From Pedobacter westerhofensis (lineage in GTDB: Bacteria > Bacteroidota > Bacteroidia > Sphingobacteriales > Sphingobacteriaceae): a DNA stretch of 64,000 nt. Positions 46,955 through 55,559 of the stretch are shown piece after piece. The notes beneath the pieces were generated by a model. It was not told where the DNA came from, did no database searches, and saw only the letters and a list, made by a program, of their open reading frames with translations. Numbering within the stretch: position 1 is the first letter of the stretch; the number at the start of each line of letters is the position of its first letter. The translations under genes were made by a program, and so were the position numbers. The DNA is taken from the NCBI RefSeq assembly GCF_900182595.1, contig NZ_FXTN01000010.1, positions 238,952 to 302,951 on the forward strand, given 5' to 3'.

Positions 46955-47467
46955 ATGCAGCAATTTAAGAAGCACTCACAAGAAAACAACAAGGATCAGA
47001 CGGTAGTCGCGGAACTTGAGGCGATGTGGAATACCACAAAGCATGTAAGTAAGAACTACAAAAAGATGCTACACAACAGTACAACTACTCAGAAAAAAGT
47101 AAACCCGATGATTCACGACATGTACCACATGGCTGTCGAAAGTGTAAAAGAACTTTACAGTAAACTCCCTAACCAAGATGACCGAGTTATCATTGAACTC
47201 AACTTGAAAGCCTGCCCACTTGACGTGGAAGGACTCTACTGCATAGCCACGCCTCATTTCTTCTTCCATTTGGAATGTGATGTATACACGAACTACAAAA
47301 TTGAATACCAGTTCTGCAACTGTCCATTCGAAAAGGAGATCCAGGCTATGATAGATAAGTTTGCGCTCAGAAGCTACAGTACAGAGGTCATGAGACAACC
47401 AGACTATCCTTCATTCTTTAATCGTGCGCTGCGAAATCAACCCGAGAGATTTATCAGAGTTCTTTAA
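46955..47467 (+). CDS. hypothetical protein, element backbone
   Basis: 170 residues, soluble. After a polar helical N-terminus come VNPMIHDMYHMAVESVKELYSKL, then a beta-rich part VIIELNLKACPLDVEGLYCIA and FHLECDVYTNYKIEYQFCNCPF, with five Cys in total. No family recognised. An ACCTTTTAAACAGA motif lies 6 bp before the start codon, which suggests it forms part of the control region. Followed by a terminator at 47480-47506 (AATGCC/GGCATT stem, then TTTTC). Confidence 0.6.
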   Translation: MQQFKKHSQENNKDQTVVAELEAMWNTTKHVSKNYKKMLHNSTTTQKKVNPMIHDMYHMAVESVKELYSKLPNQDDRVIIELNLKACPLDVEGLYCIATPHFFFHLECDVYTNYKIEYQFCNCPFEKEIQAMIDKFALRSYSTEVMRQPDYPSFFNRALRNQPERFIRVL

Positions 47468-47479
47468 TCCATCTCGTTA

Positions 47480-47510
47480 AATGCCTGCTGACTTAACAGT
47501 GGGCATTTTC
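47480..47510 (+). terminator. terminator after the 170-residue gene
   Basis: AATGCCTGCTG (47480-47490) pairs with CAGTGGGCATT (47497-47507, two mismatches), followed by TTC and more T's. Confidence 0.65.
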
Positions 47511-47621
47511 TTTTAAAAGGTAAACCATCCCAAGATGCAGCACTACAGCTATCTGACCTTTTAAACCAATAACAAACAGTATCAACGTATCAATCAATTC
47601 ACAATTTAAAACCGTACAGCA

Positions 47622-48113
47622 ATGACAAAGAAAGTAGAACAACAATCTACAGGTACAACACCTGACCATTTGAGAAATGAAGCTGTCACCAAAGCATTTG
47701 AGAAGATCTCTGAAGAGAGCTTACACCTACTAAAGGTGTTTGAATCTGCCCAGTACAGAACAGTAGCAACGGTTGATCATTTAGGTAATGACCGTTATCC
47801 AAACCTCGTGAGAGAGAGCATTTCCTACTTCTGGAACCTTACCCTGAGCAAAAATAAAACAGGAAACCTCGTTATTTATTTCTCCTACGACACAGAGGCT
47901 ATCTCAAAGTTCGGGACAATGATCTACAACCAAACGCTAAGAACGATCTTCGCAACGACAAGCGCTGCAACAGCCAATGTGAACATTGAGGATTCTGTGA
48001 GGATCAATTCAGTGACCAAGAACGTAAAGGACTTCTTCTTCAAACGCATTATGGATGGAGAGAATGAATCAGTAAGCATCAAGGCTGTTGAACATGTGAC
48101 ACAGCAAAAATAA
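47622..48113 (+). CDS. hypothetical protein, element backbone
   Basis: 163 residues, soluble. Begins TKKVEQQSTGTTPDHLRNEA and contains AFEKISEESLHLLKVFESA, LVRESISYFWNLTLSKNKTGNLVIYFSYD and SVRINSVTKNVKDFFFKRIMDGE. No family recognised. A forward ACCTTTTAAA motif lies at 47556, about 60 bp upstream. It stands just before the structured region at 48238-48403. Confidence 0.55.
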   Translation: MTKKVEQQSTGTTPDHLRNEAVTKAFEKISEESLHLLKVFESAQYRTVATVDHLGNDRYPNLVRESISYFWNLTLSKNKTGNLVIYFSYDTEAISKFGTMIYNQTLRTIFATTSAATANVNIEDSVRINSVTKNVKDFFFKRIMDGENESVSIKAVEHVTQQK

Positions 48114-48237
48114 TCACTTCAGATTAGCTGTTGTTTCTTTTCTCTTCTTATCTTTACCAGACATAAAAAGTAATAAACAGATCAGAAAGTAAAACAAGGA
48201 TCACATCATTTAATATATAAGCGTTACTAAAGTTCTT

Positions 48238-48403
48238 GTCTAAGAAACCTGAGAAATTTCAATGTACAACGAGAACAGTAGACTAACGTCTTACGCAATA
48301 AGCGTAGGGCGTAATCTATCTGTTTGTACGGGCTTCTCAGGGCCTCTTAGACGGATTAAGGTTACAGTCCTACGCTTATTGTGTTTAAAGCCGACTTAGG
48401 ACT
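48238..48403. other. structured non-coding region with interlocked inverted repeats
   Basis: Arms A: GTCTAAGAaaCCTGAGAA (48238-48255) with TTCTCAGGgccTCTTAGAC (48334-48352). Arms B: ACGCAATAAGCGTAGG (48293-48308) with CCTACGCTTATTGTGT (48369-48384, 15 of 16 paired). The order A-B-A'-B' is that of a pseudoknot or of two mutually exclusive folds. A third stem, AGTCCTA (48366-48372) with TAGGACT (48397-48403), competes with the end of B. Candidates: an RNA switch or small RNA, oriT, or a replication origin. It fills a 313-bp gap between genes. Confidence 0.6.
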
Positions 48404-48426
48404 ATCGGTATAAATGAATAACCTTA

Positions 48427-48612
48427 ATGTCTAAAACTACCTACTTCACTTTAATGTGGCTGATCCTCTCAGCTATTCTTTATGCCATCTGTTCCTTTAT
48501 TGAATGGGATTATATGATCGATAAATGGTCTATGACTATTAGGGCAATCTTTGGTATCGGTACGCTCGCTCTCGGAGTATGGAGTATCTACTGTTGTGAT
48601 AAAGCTAAATAA
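48427..48612 (+). CDS. small two-helix membrane protein
   Basis: 61 residues with two membrane segments (YFTLMWLILSAILYAICSFI and AIFGIGTLALGVWSIYCC) joined by a charged loop. No family recognised. It lies just downstream of the structured region and 13 bp ahead of a lipoprotein gene, so the two may be one unit. Confidence 0.5.
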   Translation: MSKTTYFTLMWLILSAILYAICSFIEWDYMIDKWSMTIRAIFGIGTLALGVWSIYCCDKAK

Positions 48613-48625
48613 CAAATCTTCAAAT

Positions 48626-49459
48626 ATGAAACAATCTCTCCTCATGCTCTCAGCATTTATTTTGCTGATCGTAGCCTCATGCTCTAAAAGTAGTGATAAA
48701 CCAATGTCACAAACAATACCCCCAGAAATTGGCACCTTTCTTCTGAGAGATATTACCTACAACGGAAATTCGTCAATTATTGCATTTAAGTACAACGGCT
48801 TGAATGTAAGTCAGACATTGTTTTCCATTTATAGAGATGAGATGACCTTGAACTCTGCTGGTCAAATTGAGTCAACCACAACATATTCAGTTGACAACAA
48901 TAGTATTTATAGGTTTAATAAAGTCTATTATGGATCTAATAAGAAAATATCAAAGATTGAACATTCCAACGCTCAAAAAACGATTGTCTACGAAGTAACA
49001 GATTACATTTACGATAGCTCTGGGAGAGTAACCTCAATTACGATGAATGAAGGTTCAAAAAAGTCAGTCTCAAAATACGATTATAATTCGTCAGGGAACG
49101 TAATTGTATACACGAGGGAAATCTATCTAAATGGATTGCTTTTCAGCTCTGATAAAGTGACCAACAATCAATTCGACGACAAGAAAAACCCCCTGATCGA
49201 AATAAAGGACTTTGAATACTACTTATCCTTGCTATACCAAAGTAATTACGACAGGTTAGGAACTCCTATTTATCCTACGAAGAATAACCCGGTACAATCG
49301 ACTGGTGCCTCAATATATAATGGCGCACTACGCAGTGGAGATATAACTTCAACCTGGAAATATAATAGCAACGGATACCCTACCGAAAATCAGTTTCGAT
49401 CATTAGTAGGTGGTTCGTTGAATGTAACTTATGGATTCAAGTATCTGATAGTGAAATAA
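48626..49459 (+). CDS. hypothetical lipoprotein
   Basis: 277 residues from the ATG at 48626, which gives a lipoprotein signal (MKQSLLMLSAFILLIVAS then Cys and SKSSD). The longer frame from 48551 overlaps the previous gene and breaks the signal. The body is beta-rich with repeated YxYDSSGRVTSIT, YDYNSSGNVIVYT and WKYNSNGYPTEN units, like RHS/YD-type or DUF4595 repeat lipoproteins of Bacteroidota. Role unknown; surface or periplasmic location. Followed by a strong terminator. Confidence 0.75.
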   Translation: MKQSLLMLSAFILLIVASCSKSSDKPMSQTIPPEIGTFLLRDITYNGNSSIIAFKYNGLNVSQTLFSIYRDEMTLNSAGQIESTTTYSVDNNSIYRFNKVYYGSNKKISKIEHSNAQKTIVYEVTDYIYDSSGRVTSITMNEGSKKSVSKYDYNSSGNVIVYTREIYLNGLLFSSDKVTNNQFDDKKNPLIEIKDFEYYLSLLYQSNYDRLGTPIYPTKNNPVQSTGASIYNGALRSGDITSTWKYNSNGYPTENQFRSLVGGSLNVTYGFKYLIVK

Positions 49460-49481
49460 CACTGTACACCTACACAACATT

Positions 49482-49511
49482 AGAGCCGCATGAACTTGTG
49501 GCTCTTTTTTG
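49482..49511 (+). terminator. rho-independent terminator
   Basis: AGAGCCGCA (49482-49490) pairs with TGTGGCTCT (49497-49505, one G-T pair) and is followed by a run of T's. It ends the lipoprotein unit. Confidence 0.85.
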
Positions 49512-49559
49512 TTATCCTTAAAACCAGCTCTTCTATATTTGTATTTATAAATTCGTACC

Positions 49560-50135
49560 ATGACTCCAGATTTAAATACGCTCAGACAGAACTTTGCTTT
49601 AATGAACGATGCTGCCCTGCTTAAACTTGCTGACCAGTTAGGAGATCTTACACCTCAAGGGCTACAAGCCTTGAAAGAAGAGGCATCAAATAGATCTTTG
49701 AAGGTAGCTAAGTTTATTAACAATACATTCCGGGATCAAGCTGATCTAGATACTTTGATCGACCAGAAATGTGTCCTGTTAATGAATCAACCTTGCCCTG
49801 TATGCAGGGGTACAGAGTATTTGGTGAATGCTATATGGTTGAATGAAATGGCAGGCGGAGCTCATGGAAAGACATTTCACCTTGCCTGTGGTAAGTGTCT
49901 GATGGAAGAAACTCGAATGGCAGAGAATCAAACGCCGATACTATCATGGTTACTTCCTTTGGCGTTTTTCAGTACACGTGAACGAATTAAAGAAAATAAT
50001 AGAGAATTGGCAGAGGTACGGACAGGTAAACCCACGAAAAGCCTAATAAACCGTGTAACACAATCACTTGAATTCGAATTCTATAATGCAATGTATGAAG
50101 TTGATATTGACATATCATTAGAGTCTGTGAGGTAA
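49560..50135 (+). CDS. hypothetical zinc-ribbon protein
   Basis: 191 residues. Helical N-terminus (LNTLRQNFALMNDAALLKLA, then LTPQGLQALKEEASNRSL), then a zinc-ribbon pair CPVC (near residue 79) and CGKC (near residue 109) with a His-rich AGGAHGKTFHLAC stretch between. A hydrophobic LSWLLPLAFF follows. No named family recognised. It may be partnered with the next gene 39 bp downstream. Confidence 0.6.
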   Translation: MTPDLNTLRQNFALMNDAALLKLADQLGDLTPQGLQALKEEASNRSLKVAKFINNTFRDQADLDTLIDQKCVLLMNQPCPVCRGTEYLVNAIWLNEMAGGAHGKTFHLACGKCLMEETRMAENQTPILSWLLPLAFFSTRERIKENNRELAEVRTGKPTKSLINRVTQSLEFEFYNAMYEVDIDISLESVR

Positions 50136-50174
50136 TACACTCGTTAGAATCCCCTTTTATTTAATCGACCAATT

Positions 50175-50534
50175 ATGAAACAAACATTTAAGTTTTACAA
50201 GACAGCAGCTGAAAGATGGTACATAGACTTACCAGAATGGACTGGCTCAATAGATGATTTAGAAATGGTACAAGGTGCCGATACCATGCTCGATAAAGTA
50301 GCTGACGGTAAAAATGAATGCCGTTTGATATTAAGTGATCAACCCTTTGAAGGTGCTGACGTAATAACACTCCTCACTGATCTTACTGGTTTAATCGGTG
50401 GAGGTGACTACATCATGGAAACGTATAGAGGTGTTTCAATCAACCAATCGATGTGGATTTGTTCTGTAGTCACCGAAGTTTTTGATAGGGTGCCATCTGT
50501 AATTTACGTAGGATATCCTGATACTGATACTTAA
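50175..50534 (+). CDS. small conserved protein of unknown function, paralogue of 6951-7322
   Basis: 119 residues, soluble, aligning end to end with the chromosomal protein at 6951-7322. Shared blocks: FKFYKTAAERWYIDLPEW, LEMVQGADTMLDKV, GGGDYIMETYRG and VIYVGYP. One copy is thus element-borne and one chromosomal. That pattern is seen for immunity or antitoxin proteins, but nothing here proves it. I believe the family is DUF6717 and cannot check it. Confidence 0.75.
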   Translation: MKQTFKFYKTAAERWYIDLPEWTGSIDDLEMVQGADTMLDKVADGKNECRLILSDQPFEGADVITLLTDLTGLIGGGDYIMETYRGVSINQSMWICSVVTEVFDRVPSVIYVGYPDTDT

Positions 50535-50641
50535 TACAACTCACTCCCAATACCTCCCCTTAGTAGCGGGGGATTATCAGGGATTTATAAGTCAAGGTCA
50601 AATGCCAATTATTTAAATGCTCGGCAAGTTCCAGTAAATCA

Positions 50642-51142
50642 CTAGCCTTCCCTTTGCAAGGCCACAATCTTTGCCAAGATCAGTAGGCTACGCCAAATTG
50701 TTAATACAACAATGATGAGACCGAAGATGCCAAAATAAAGCATGTAAGGAACATAGGCTTTTGCTAATGTAAGCTTTAAGGAGTAACCAATTAAAGCAAT
50801 AAAACTTAATGATTTTATACCGTTACTTAGATGCTTGATTGTTAAATAATATAATCCAGTTTCGAAGAAAGCATCAAAAACTCTAGGCTCTACACTATTT
50901 TCTGTGTTGGGCGACTGAACTGTACTTCCTTTAAAGGTGATTAACACGGTAAGAAGCGTGAGGATAAAACCAGCGATAGTCAAAGAGATAGTGGATAAAT
51001 CGGTGGTAGTAGAAATTAAGGTATCATTTTCAGGTGCTACATGCAAACCCTTGTACTTAGCAAACTCAAGAAGCAAACATACAATTGCACCTAAAAGATA
51101 GTCCCAAAATAAAGGCCTTGCGAAATAATGATCTAATATCAT
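50642..51142 (-). CDS. four-helix membrane protein, partner of 51139-52098
   Basis: 166 residues with four membrane segments: FWDYLLGAIVCLLLEFA, STISLTIAGFILTLLTVLIT, SLSFIALIGYSLKLTLA, and YMLYFGIFGLIIVVLTIW. The ATG overlaps the stop of the upstream gene (ATGA), so the two are translationally coupled. A soluble protein paired with a small four-helix protein resembles sensor/pore layouts in anti-phage systems, but I do not recognise the family as Kiwa, CBASS or any other named type. Confidence 0.65.
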   Translation of the reverse strand: MILDHYFARPLFWDYLLGAIVCLLLEFAKYKGLHVAPENDTLISTTTDLSTISLTIAGFILTLLTVLITFKGSTVQSPNTENSVEPRVFDAFFETGLYYLTIKHLSNGIKSLSFIALIGYSLKLTLAKAYVPYMLYFGIFGLIIVVLTIWRSLLILAKIVALQREG

Positions 51143-52098
51143 AAGCTTGTAATAAACTCATTAAGGTCTTGCTCTATTAATTCGTACCAGTCTCTCAATT
51201 TAACTATTTTTGCGAAGTCCACCTCCTTTAAAATTTCACGCTTTCCACTCAGAAGATTGAAAACCTCTTCTTTGCCTGCAATGTCTTCATATTTAACGAC
51301 GAAGGCCTCGAAGCCTTGAAGATTAATAGGCCTCTTTTGTATCCTCTCCAGAATATCTTTCACCATTTTAATCCCCTCCTTGTTTATTTCTTTACTTTTG
51401 ACAACACTTCCTGGGGATTGAAACAATGCTTCAAGTCTGAAAAACTTTGGTTTGATCTTCTGACCAAGATTGGAAAGTCCAGTGAAGTATTGTCCCTGTA
51501 AATCAGGGTCGATATTATGAAGTTTGTTAGGTTGCACTTTCATCTCGATATTTAAAACGTTTTTTAACTCCGCCAACGTTTTATCTATAGTGGAATTCAT
51601 ATACATTGACAACTCTGTAACTTTTGAAACTCTCAAAGTTTGCCAAACGATACTCCTTAGATAGTATTCTATATCCGTTGCTCTGGGGCCATGATAATTA
51701 TATTCAACACATAACACAGCATAATCTTTGCTAAAGTCAATGAAAAATCTTGTCTGTTCGGCAATGGAACCTGTAGTCACATCTAACGGAACTAAGAGGA
51801 ATTTATCTGCTGGTTTTAGCAATGGTATTCTATTTGATCTCAATAGGGCTATCGTTCCACGTATTCTTTTCTCTCTATGCATGATAACGGGCTTTGTCAT
51901 AAACAACTCCCGTGGCTCATCCTTTTCCCTATTTTGATGTCTGTCAATTAAATAGCCTTTCCCATCATTGTACTCGTCAGTAATGTAGTTGACAGCCTTA
52001 AACAGTATATCAGTTGAACTCATGGTCGTTCCTGTATAAGGAGTAAATTTAAGTGAGAAGAGGTGGAATCTCACCTCTGTTGTCTGAGAGTTTGGCAT
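51139..52098 (-). CDS. hypothetical soluble protein, partner of the membrane protein 50642-51142
   Basis: 319 residues. Start at 52098 is kept because VRFHLFSLKFTP looks like a folded first strand; an internal ATG at 52023 follows an AGGA and is the alternative. Landmarks: YLIDRHQNREKDEPRELF, KFLLVPLDVTTGSIAEQTRFF, VLCVEYNYHGPRATDIEYYL, and a helical C-terminus ending in LIEQDLNEFITSL. No catalytic motif recognised. First gene of a two-gene unit with 4-bp overlap. A reverse ACCTTTTAAA motif lies about 130 bp upstream. Confidence 0.65.
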   Translation of the reverse strand: MPNSQTTEVRFHLFSLKFTPYTGTTMSSTDILFKAVNYITDEYNDGKGYLIDRHQNREKDEPRELFMTKPVIMHREKRIRGTIALLRSNRIPLLKPADKFLLVPLDVTTGSIAEQTRFFIDFSKDYAVLCVEYNYHGPRATDIEYYLRSIVWQTLRVSKVTELSMYMNSTIDKTLAELKNVLNIEMKVQPNKLHNIDPDLQGQYFTGLSNLGQKIKPKFFRLEALFQSPGSVVKSKEINKEGIKMVKDILERIQKRPINLQGFEAFVVKYEDIAGKEEVFNLLSGKREILKEVDFAKIVKLRDWYELIEQDLNEFITSL

Positions 52099-52224
52099 TT
52101 AGAAATATTATGGTAGCTAAATATATACATTATTTTACTTTAACATTCATAAGATTTCATTCCTAAACTTAGCCCTCTCTCAAAAGCGGCTTAAGTGAGC
52201 CGATGGCTAATTTTAGTCATTCGT

Positions 52225-52419
52225 TTAAAAGGTGAACTTGATTCCTTCATCCTCATAGAAGCCAGTGCGGACTATTCGTACTCTCAATAAGCCTGTGGTG
52301 TTATCATAGCAACACGCCGGAAATAAGGTATTCCGCACTCCTAAGCGGTGCATTAAGTTTGCCAGATCGCCATCTTGTTCAGCTAAGCTTGTCAGCCTGG
52401 CTTCACACCCATCCCGCAT
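52225..52419 (-). CDS. possible small protein or remnant
   Basis: 64 codons (MRDGCEARLTSLAEQDGDLA to GIKFTF). The last codons and the stop are formed by the dispersed ACCTTTTAAA motif. No family, no clear ribosome site. The GC content is higher than in its surroundings, so it may be the end of an older gene. Weak call. Confidence 0.2.
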   Translation of the reverse strand: MRDGCEARLTSLAEQDGDLANLMHRLGVRNTLFPACCYDNTTGLLRVRIVRTGFYEDEGIKFTF

Positions 52420-53101
52420 AATCTGTCATACATGAATGCCTTCCGCAAAGTTCATTGCTGCATGATAGCTTCTCTCTCATTCAAAATGCTAATCGCTACG
52501 CTCTTTCATTTTAAATGACTCAGCTATCCTCTAGTATGTGCGAACCTGCGATCGCATTAGGCCACGATACTGTCATGCCCTTTGATTGCCTTCGCACAAA
52601 TCTATCTCCAAAGGTCTCGCCAGTTTCTGGTGTGGACATTCTTTGCAGCCATGCTGCGCATTTCCTCTGCAAAGACCTAATGCTCAATTCGCAGCTGATT
52701 CGCTTAGAAACAAGTTCAGTGCGAAAGCTGATTTATAAAACAAATAAGTTTGTAAAGTCAAGCCTGCTTTATATCTTAGCCTAAAAGTAACATAAACGAT
52801 ACACAAGGCCTTAAGTTTAATGACATACAAAATATTTCCAGTGGAGTGGCAGATAAGCCTATCAGATCTTCCCACCATATAACTTCGCTCTACATCTTGT
52901 TACATTGAGAGTAATTACACTAAAACAAACATAATTGAACATACCCATCGGCGAATCATTTCTTTATCAAGATCCGATTTAAAACAGGATATAATAGTTA
53001 ACTATCCCTATGTAATTATAAAATTACACTAGAGCGCAACCAAATTACATTAACATATGTTATAATCTATAATAATGTTACACAAAGGAAAGGATAATGC
53101 A
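52420..53101. other. intergenic region before the BLUF gene, with a dispersed repeat
   Basis: No convincing gene in about 680 bp. A 33-bp segment beginning CTCTGCAAAGACCTAA at 52665 recurs with a few changes at 55387. The two copies are in the same orientation and bracket the BLUF gene and the two small genes after it. The last 250 bp are strongly AT-rich and hold the BLUF promoter region and an AAGGA site before 53102. Confidence 0.5.
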
Positions 53102-53575
53102 ATGTATTTCTATTTAATATATATTAGTTCAGCTACAGAATTAATGGACATAAAAAGTCTAAGGCATCTTCTTCACACTTCAAGAAGAATAAATCGAGCG
53201 AACGACATCACCGGAATGCTTGTTTATGTGGAAGGTTATTTTCTTGCTAACAAAAATGGCAGATTGAAACAGAAGTTGCAAGGTCGATTTATTCAAGTGC
53301 TTGAAGGTCGGGAAATTGACGTTAGGGCGCGGTATAGGGCTATTGAAGCAGATTTCAGGCATTATAATTTGGACATCTTGACCGAAGGTTTTCTTAAGAA
53401 AAGGAACTTCGATCATTGGGAAATGGGATTTAGGTGTCTGGGTGACATTGAGTCATCTGATCCAGCTGAGTTCACTGATTTAGAAATAAAGTTTAAGGTT
53501 CCGGAACGGGACATCTATTCCAATCCATTACTATATTTATCATCGTTCTACCAGATGAGTAAAAGCAAAGTGTAA
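53102..53575 (+). CDS. BLUF-domain blue-light sensor
   Basis: 157 residues from the ATG at 53102, which follows an AAAGGA by a good distance; the frame is open to 53075. BLUF motifs: YLIYISSAT with the flavin-site Tyr7, SRRINRANDITGMLVY with Asn34, GRFIQVLEG with Gln65, and FDHWEMGF with Trp106 and Met108. There is an insertion of about 16 residues (LANKNGRLKQKLQ) just before the Gln strand. These residues form the FAD-Tyr-Gln switch. No effector domain is fused, so it must signal through a partner, perhaps the two small genes downstream. Confidence 0.9.
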   Translation: MYFYLIYISSATELMDIKSLRHLLHTSRRINRANDITGMLVYVEGYFLANKNGRLKQKLQGRFIQVLEGREIDVRARYRAIEADFRHYNLDILTEGFLKKRNFDHWEMGFRCLGDIESSDPAEFTDLEIKFKVPERDIYSNPLLYLSSFYQMSKSKV

Positions 53576-53647
53576 TATTTATTCATATTAAAACTTATAT
53601 GCTCCTTTGTGTGTTTTGAACACTATATACGAAAAGGAGAATAGAAC

Positions 53648-53902
53648 GTGATAGAAAATCAAATTATTCAAACGCTCAGAGAAAAACTGTCAGATGAAGG
53701 TTTGACATTGGATTTGTTTTATGGTGAGTTAATTAAATTAAATATTAATTACCAAACGCATGGTGATGAAGAAATGTATTCAATAACCCTCAAATTTCTT
53801 CGAGCCATTAGGTTATTTCAAAAGAATCAGCCTTTCCTTATTCAAAATAGCCCATTAATGATTCATGATAATTACCATATCTATTACCATGAACAGATAT
53901 AA
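53648..53902 (+). CDS. small hypothetical protein downstream of BLUF
   Basis: 84 residues starting with GTG after AAAGGAG (11 bp upstream). Acidic and helical with a Tyr- and His-rich end (IHDNYHIYYHEQI). No family recognised. It lies 72 bp after the BLUF gene on the same strand and is a candidate partner. Confidence 0.5.
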   Translation: MIENQIIQTLREKLSDEGLTLDLFYGELIKLNINYQTHGDEEMYSITLKFLRAIRLFQKNQPFLIQNSPLMIHDNYHIYYHEQI

Positions 53903-54050
53903 TTAATAGTGCGTAAAGGTTAGCACGACTATATGTCGAGAAAACTAAAATTGATTAAGGCGTCGAATGAGATACCGAATTGCGTTTGGCGTGATATTGG
54001 TAGTGGAATAGGCCAAACTGGGAAACAAGTAATTATTTATACAATACTGC

Positions 54051-54293
54051 ATGTCCAATAAGAATAAATTATTTGTAGATTCGATCGAAATGATAGCATG
54101 TCTTCAATTTAAAACAGATGAAGCTATCCACGATTTAAGCAGACTGAAAGAATCGATAGCTGCTCGTAAACTTCATCTTCGTTCTAAAGAATATCTGATA
54201 GCAATGGTGGAAGACATGAAGCCCGAAATAGCAGAGGAACTTCAAGCGCGGATTTCAGCAATAAGAGCAATCTTAAAAAAAAATTGTTACTGA
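54051..54293 (+). CDS. small helical hypothetical protein
   Basis: 80 residues, entirely helical by pattern (KTDEAIHDLSRLKESIAARK, then EDMKPEIAEELQARISAIRA), likely a coiled coil. No family recognised. Third gene of the BLUF cassette, about 150 bp after the previous one, followed by a terminator at 54437. Confidence 0.5.
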   Translation: MSNKNKLFVDSIEMIACLQFKTDEAIHDLSRLKESIAARKLHLRSKEYLIAMVEDMKPEIAEELQARISAIRAILKKNCY

Positions 54294-54436
54294 TTTCGTC
54301 CACATATTATTTCTACGATAGCACTTAAAAGAAGACTTAAGAGGAATATCATTTATCAAATAAATCTCAAACTAATATACAACTTCGTGTGTTAATAATA
54401 TCTCGTTAGTTAATGAGGAGTTTTAAGTTATTAGTA

Positions 54437-54468
54437 ACCCTTACCAGTATATTCTGGTGAGGGTTTTG
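54437..54468 (+). terminator. rho-independent terminator
   Basis: AACCCTTACCAG (54437-54448) pairs with CTGGTGAGGGTT (54454-54465, with one G-T pair) and runs into TTTTG. The same stem sequence (CCCTTACCAG) is used by the terminator at 62028. Confidence 0.85.
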
Positions 54469-55559
54469 TGTTCAATAGCTACCAGCTTTTTTCTACACGA
54501 CTCTATATCACAGTGCTCTTTAAAACAGAAAAGTTCTGATCTCCTTTACTACCCCACTAACCTATTGGTATGATTTGGAGACTTGTTACCTGTCAGTAAT
54601 TGAATGTATAATTACTTTCGCATATAGGATACAAACTGCTAATAATTGAGTGTAATCATTAGAACATGCTTTGTAAATTGCTAGGTTTTCGGCACTAGGA
54701 TTACTATTGAGATCTTTTCTGCCTTATGCAGTTTAAAAAAGCTTGTAGCGAAGCCTGTCTATCAGCTACACATTTCATTCGTAGATCGTTATGAGATGCA
54801 TTGATAAAGTTAATATAAGAATAAAGGGTTGATATGCTGAAATGCCATGCCGAACAACTTAGTAACAATAACAATACAACTTCTTGTTGCACATACAAAA
54901 AATAACTATGTAGCTTTAACTCTTCTAACCATTTATCTTCTATACTTTGAGACGTCTCTTATTCATTTTGTCAGTCGTGGTGGTAGTCTTCTTAGACTGC
55001 ATTTTTTGGATATATTTAGTACCTGAAGAACCGCCATCTATCCGTAGTGCAAGCCCCTACTTTAATTCTAGTACTATTAAGAACAATTAAGTTAACCTGC
55101 CTAGAATATGTCTTTCTGTACTACTGAACTAAATGATATTACCATATAAATAGGCAAGAAAGATTAGTATTTAATGTTATCACCACCACATCGAGCTTGA
55201 ATATTACTAAGTACAATATTTATGCTGTATGCCCCACCAACCGCAGAGATTTGAAATTGGCATTTTAGTTATTCTGATCTGCATTAATAATTATAACGTT
55301 TAATTTATTTGGAAATCAGAATCAGAAATTGGCAAATTCAAAATTACTTTATTTTAAATATCATTTACAGTCATGTTCTGAATTCTCTCTGCAAAGACCT
55401 AAAGTTCCATTCGCAGGCGGTGAGCAGATCTTTCCATTGTTTACGGGTTTCCATAATAATTAGTTAAATAATATCCTGATATTGGGATCAGTCTTTAAAC
55501 ATATGATCATTAGATTTACTTCTTCGGGAGATAAACGTTAACCTCTTAAACTTAAAATT
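54469..55559. other. 1.1-kb AT-rich region before the TIR gene
   Basis: No convincing gene. A 64-codon minus frame at 54704-54898 has no family signs. The second copy of the CTCTGCAAAGACCTAA repeat is at 55387, and TTCGCAGGCGG follows it. The rest is low-complexity AT-rich DNA and could be decayed sequence or a landing zone between cargo modules. Confidence 0.5.

Noticed and set aside
52059..52078. Palindrome AGAGGTG/CACCTCT near the start of the 319-residue gene as an operator
   Set aside because: If the start at 52098 is right it lies inside the coding region (about codons 8-14), and VRFHLFSLKF looks like real protein. It becomes relevant only if the 52023 start is used.
50642..52098. Kiwa (KwaA/KwaB) assignment for the soluble/membrane pair
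   Set aside because: Sizes and membrane layout are similar, but I cannot recognise DUF4868 features in the soluble protein.
54704..54898. 64-codon minus-strand frame in the gap before the TIR gene
   Set aside because: Leu/Ser-rich reading of AT-rich DNA without ribosome site or family.
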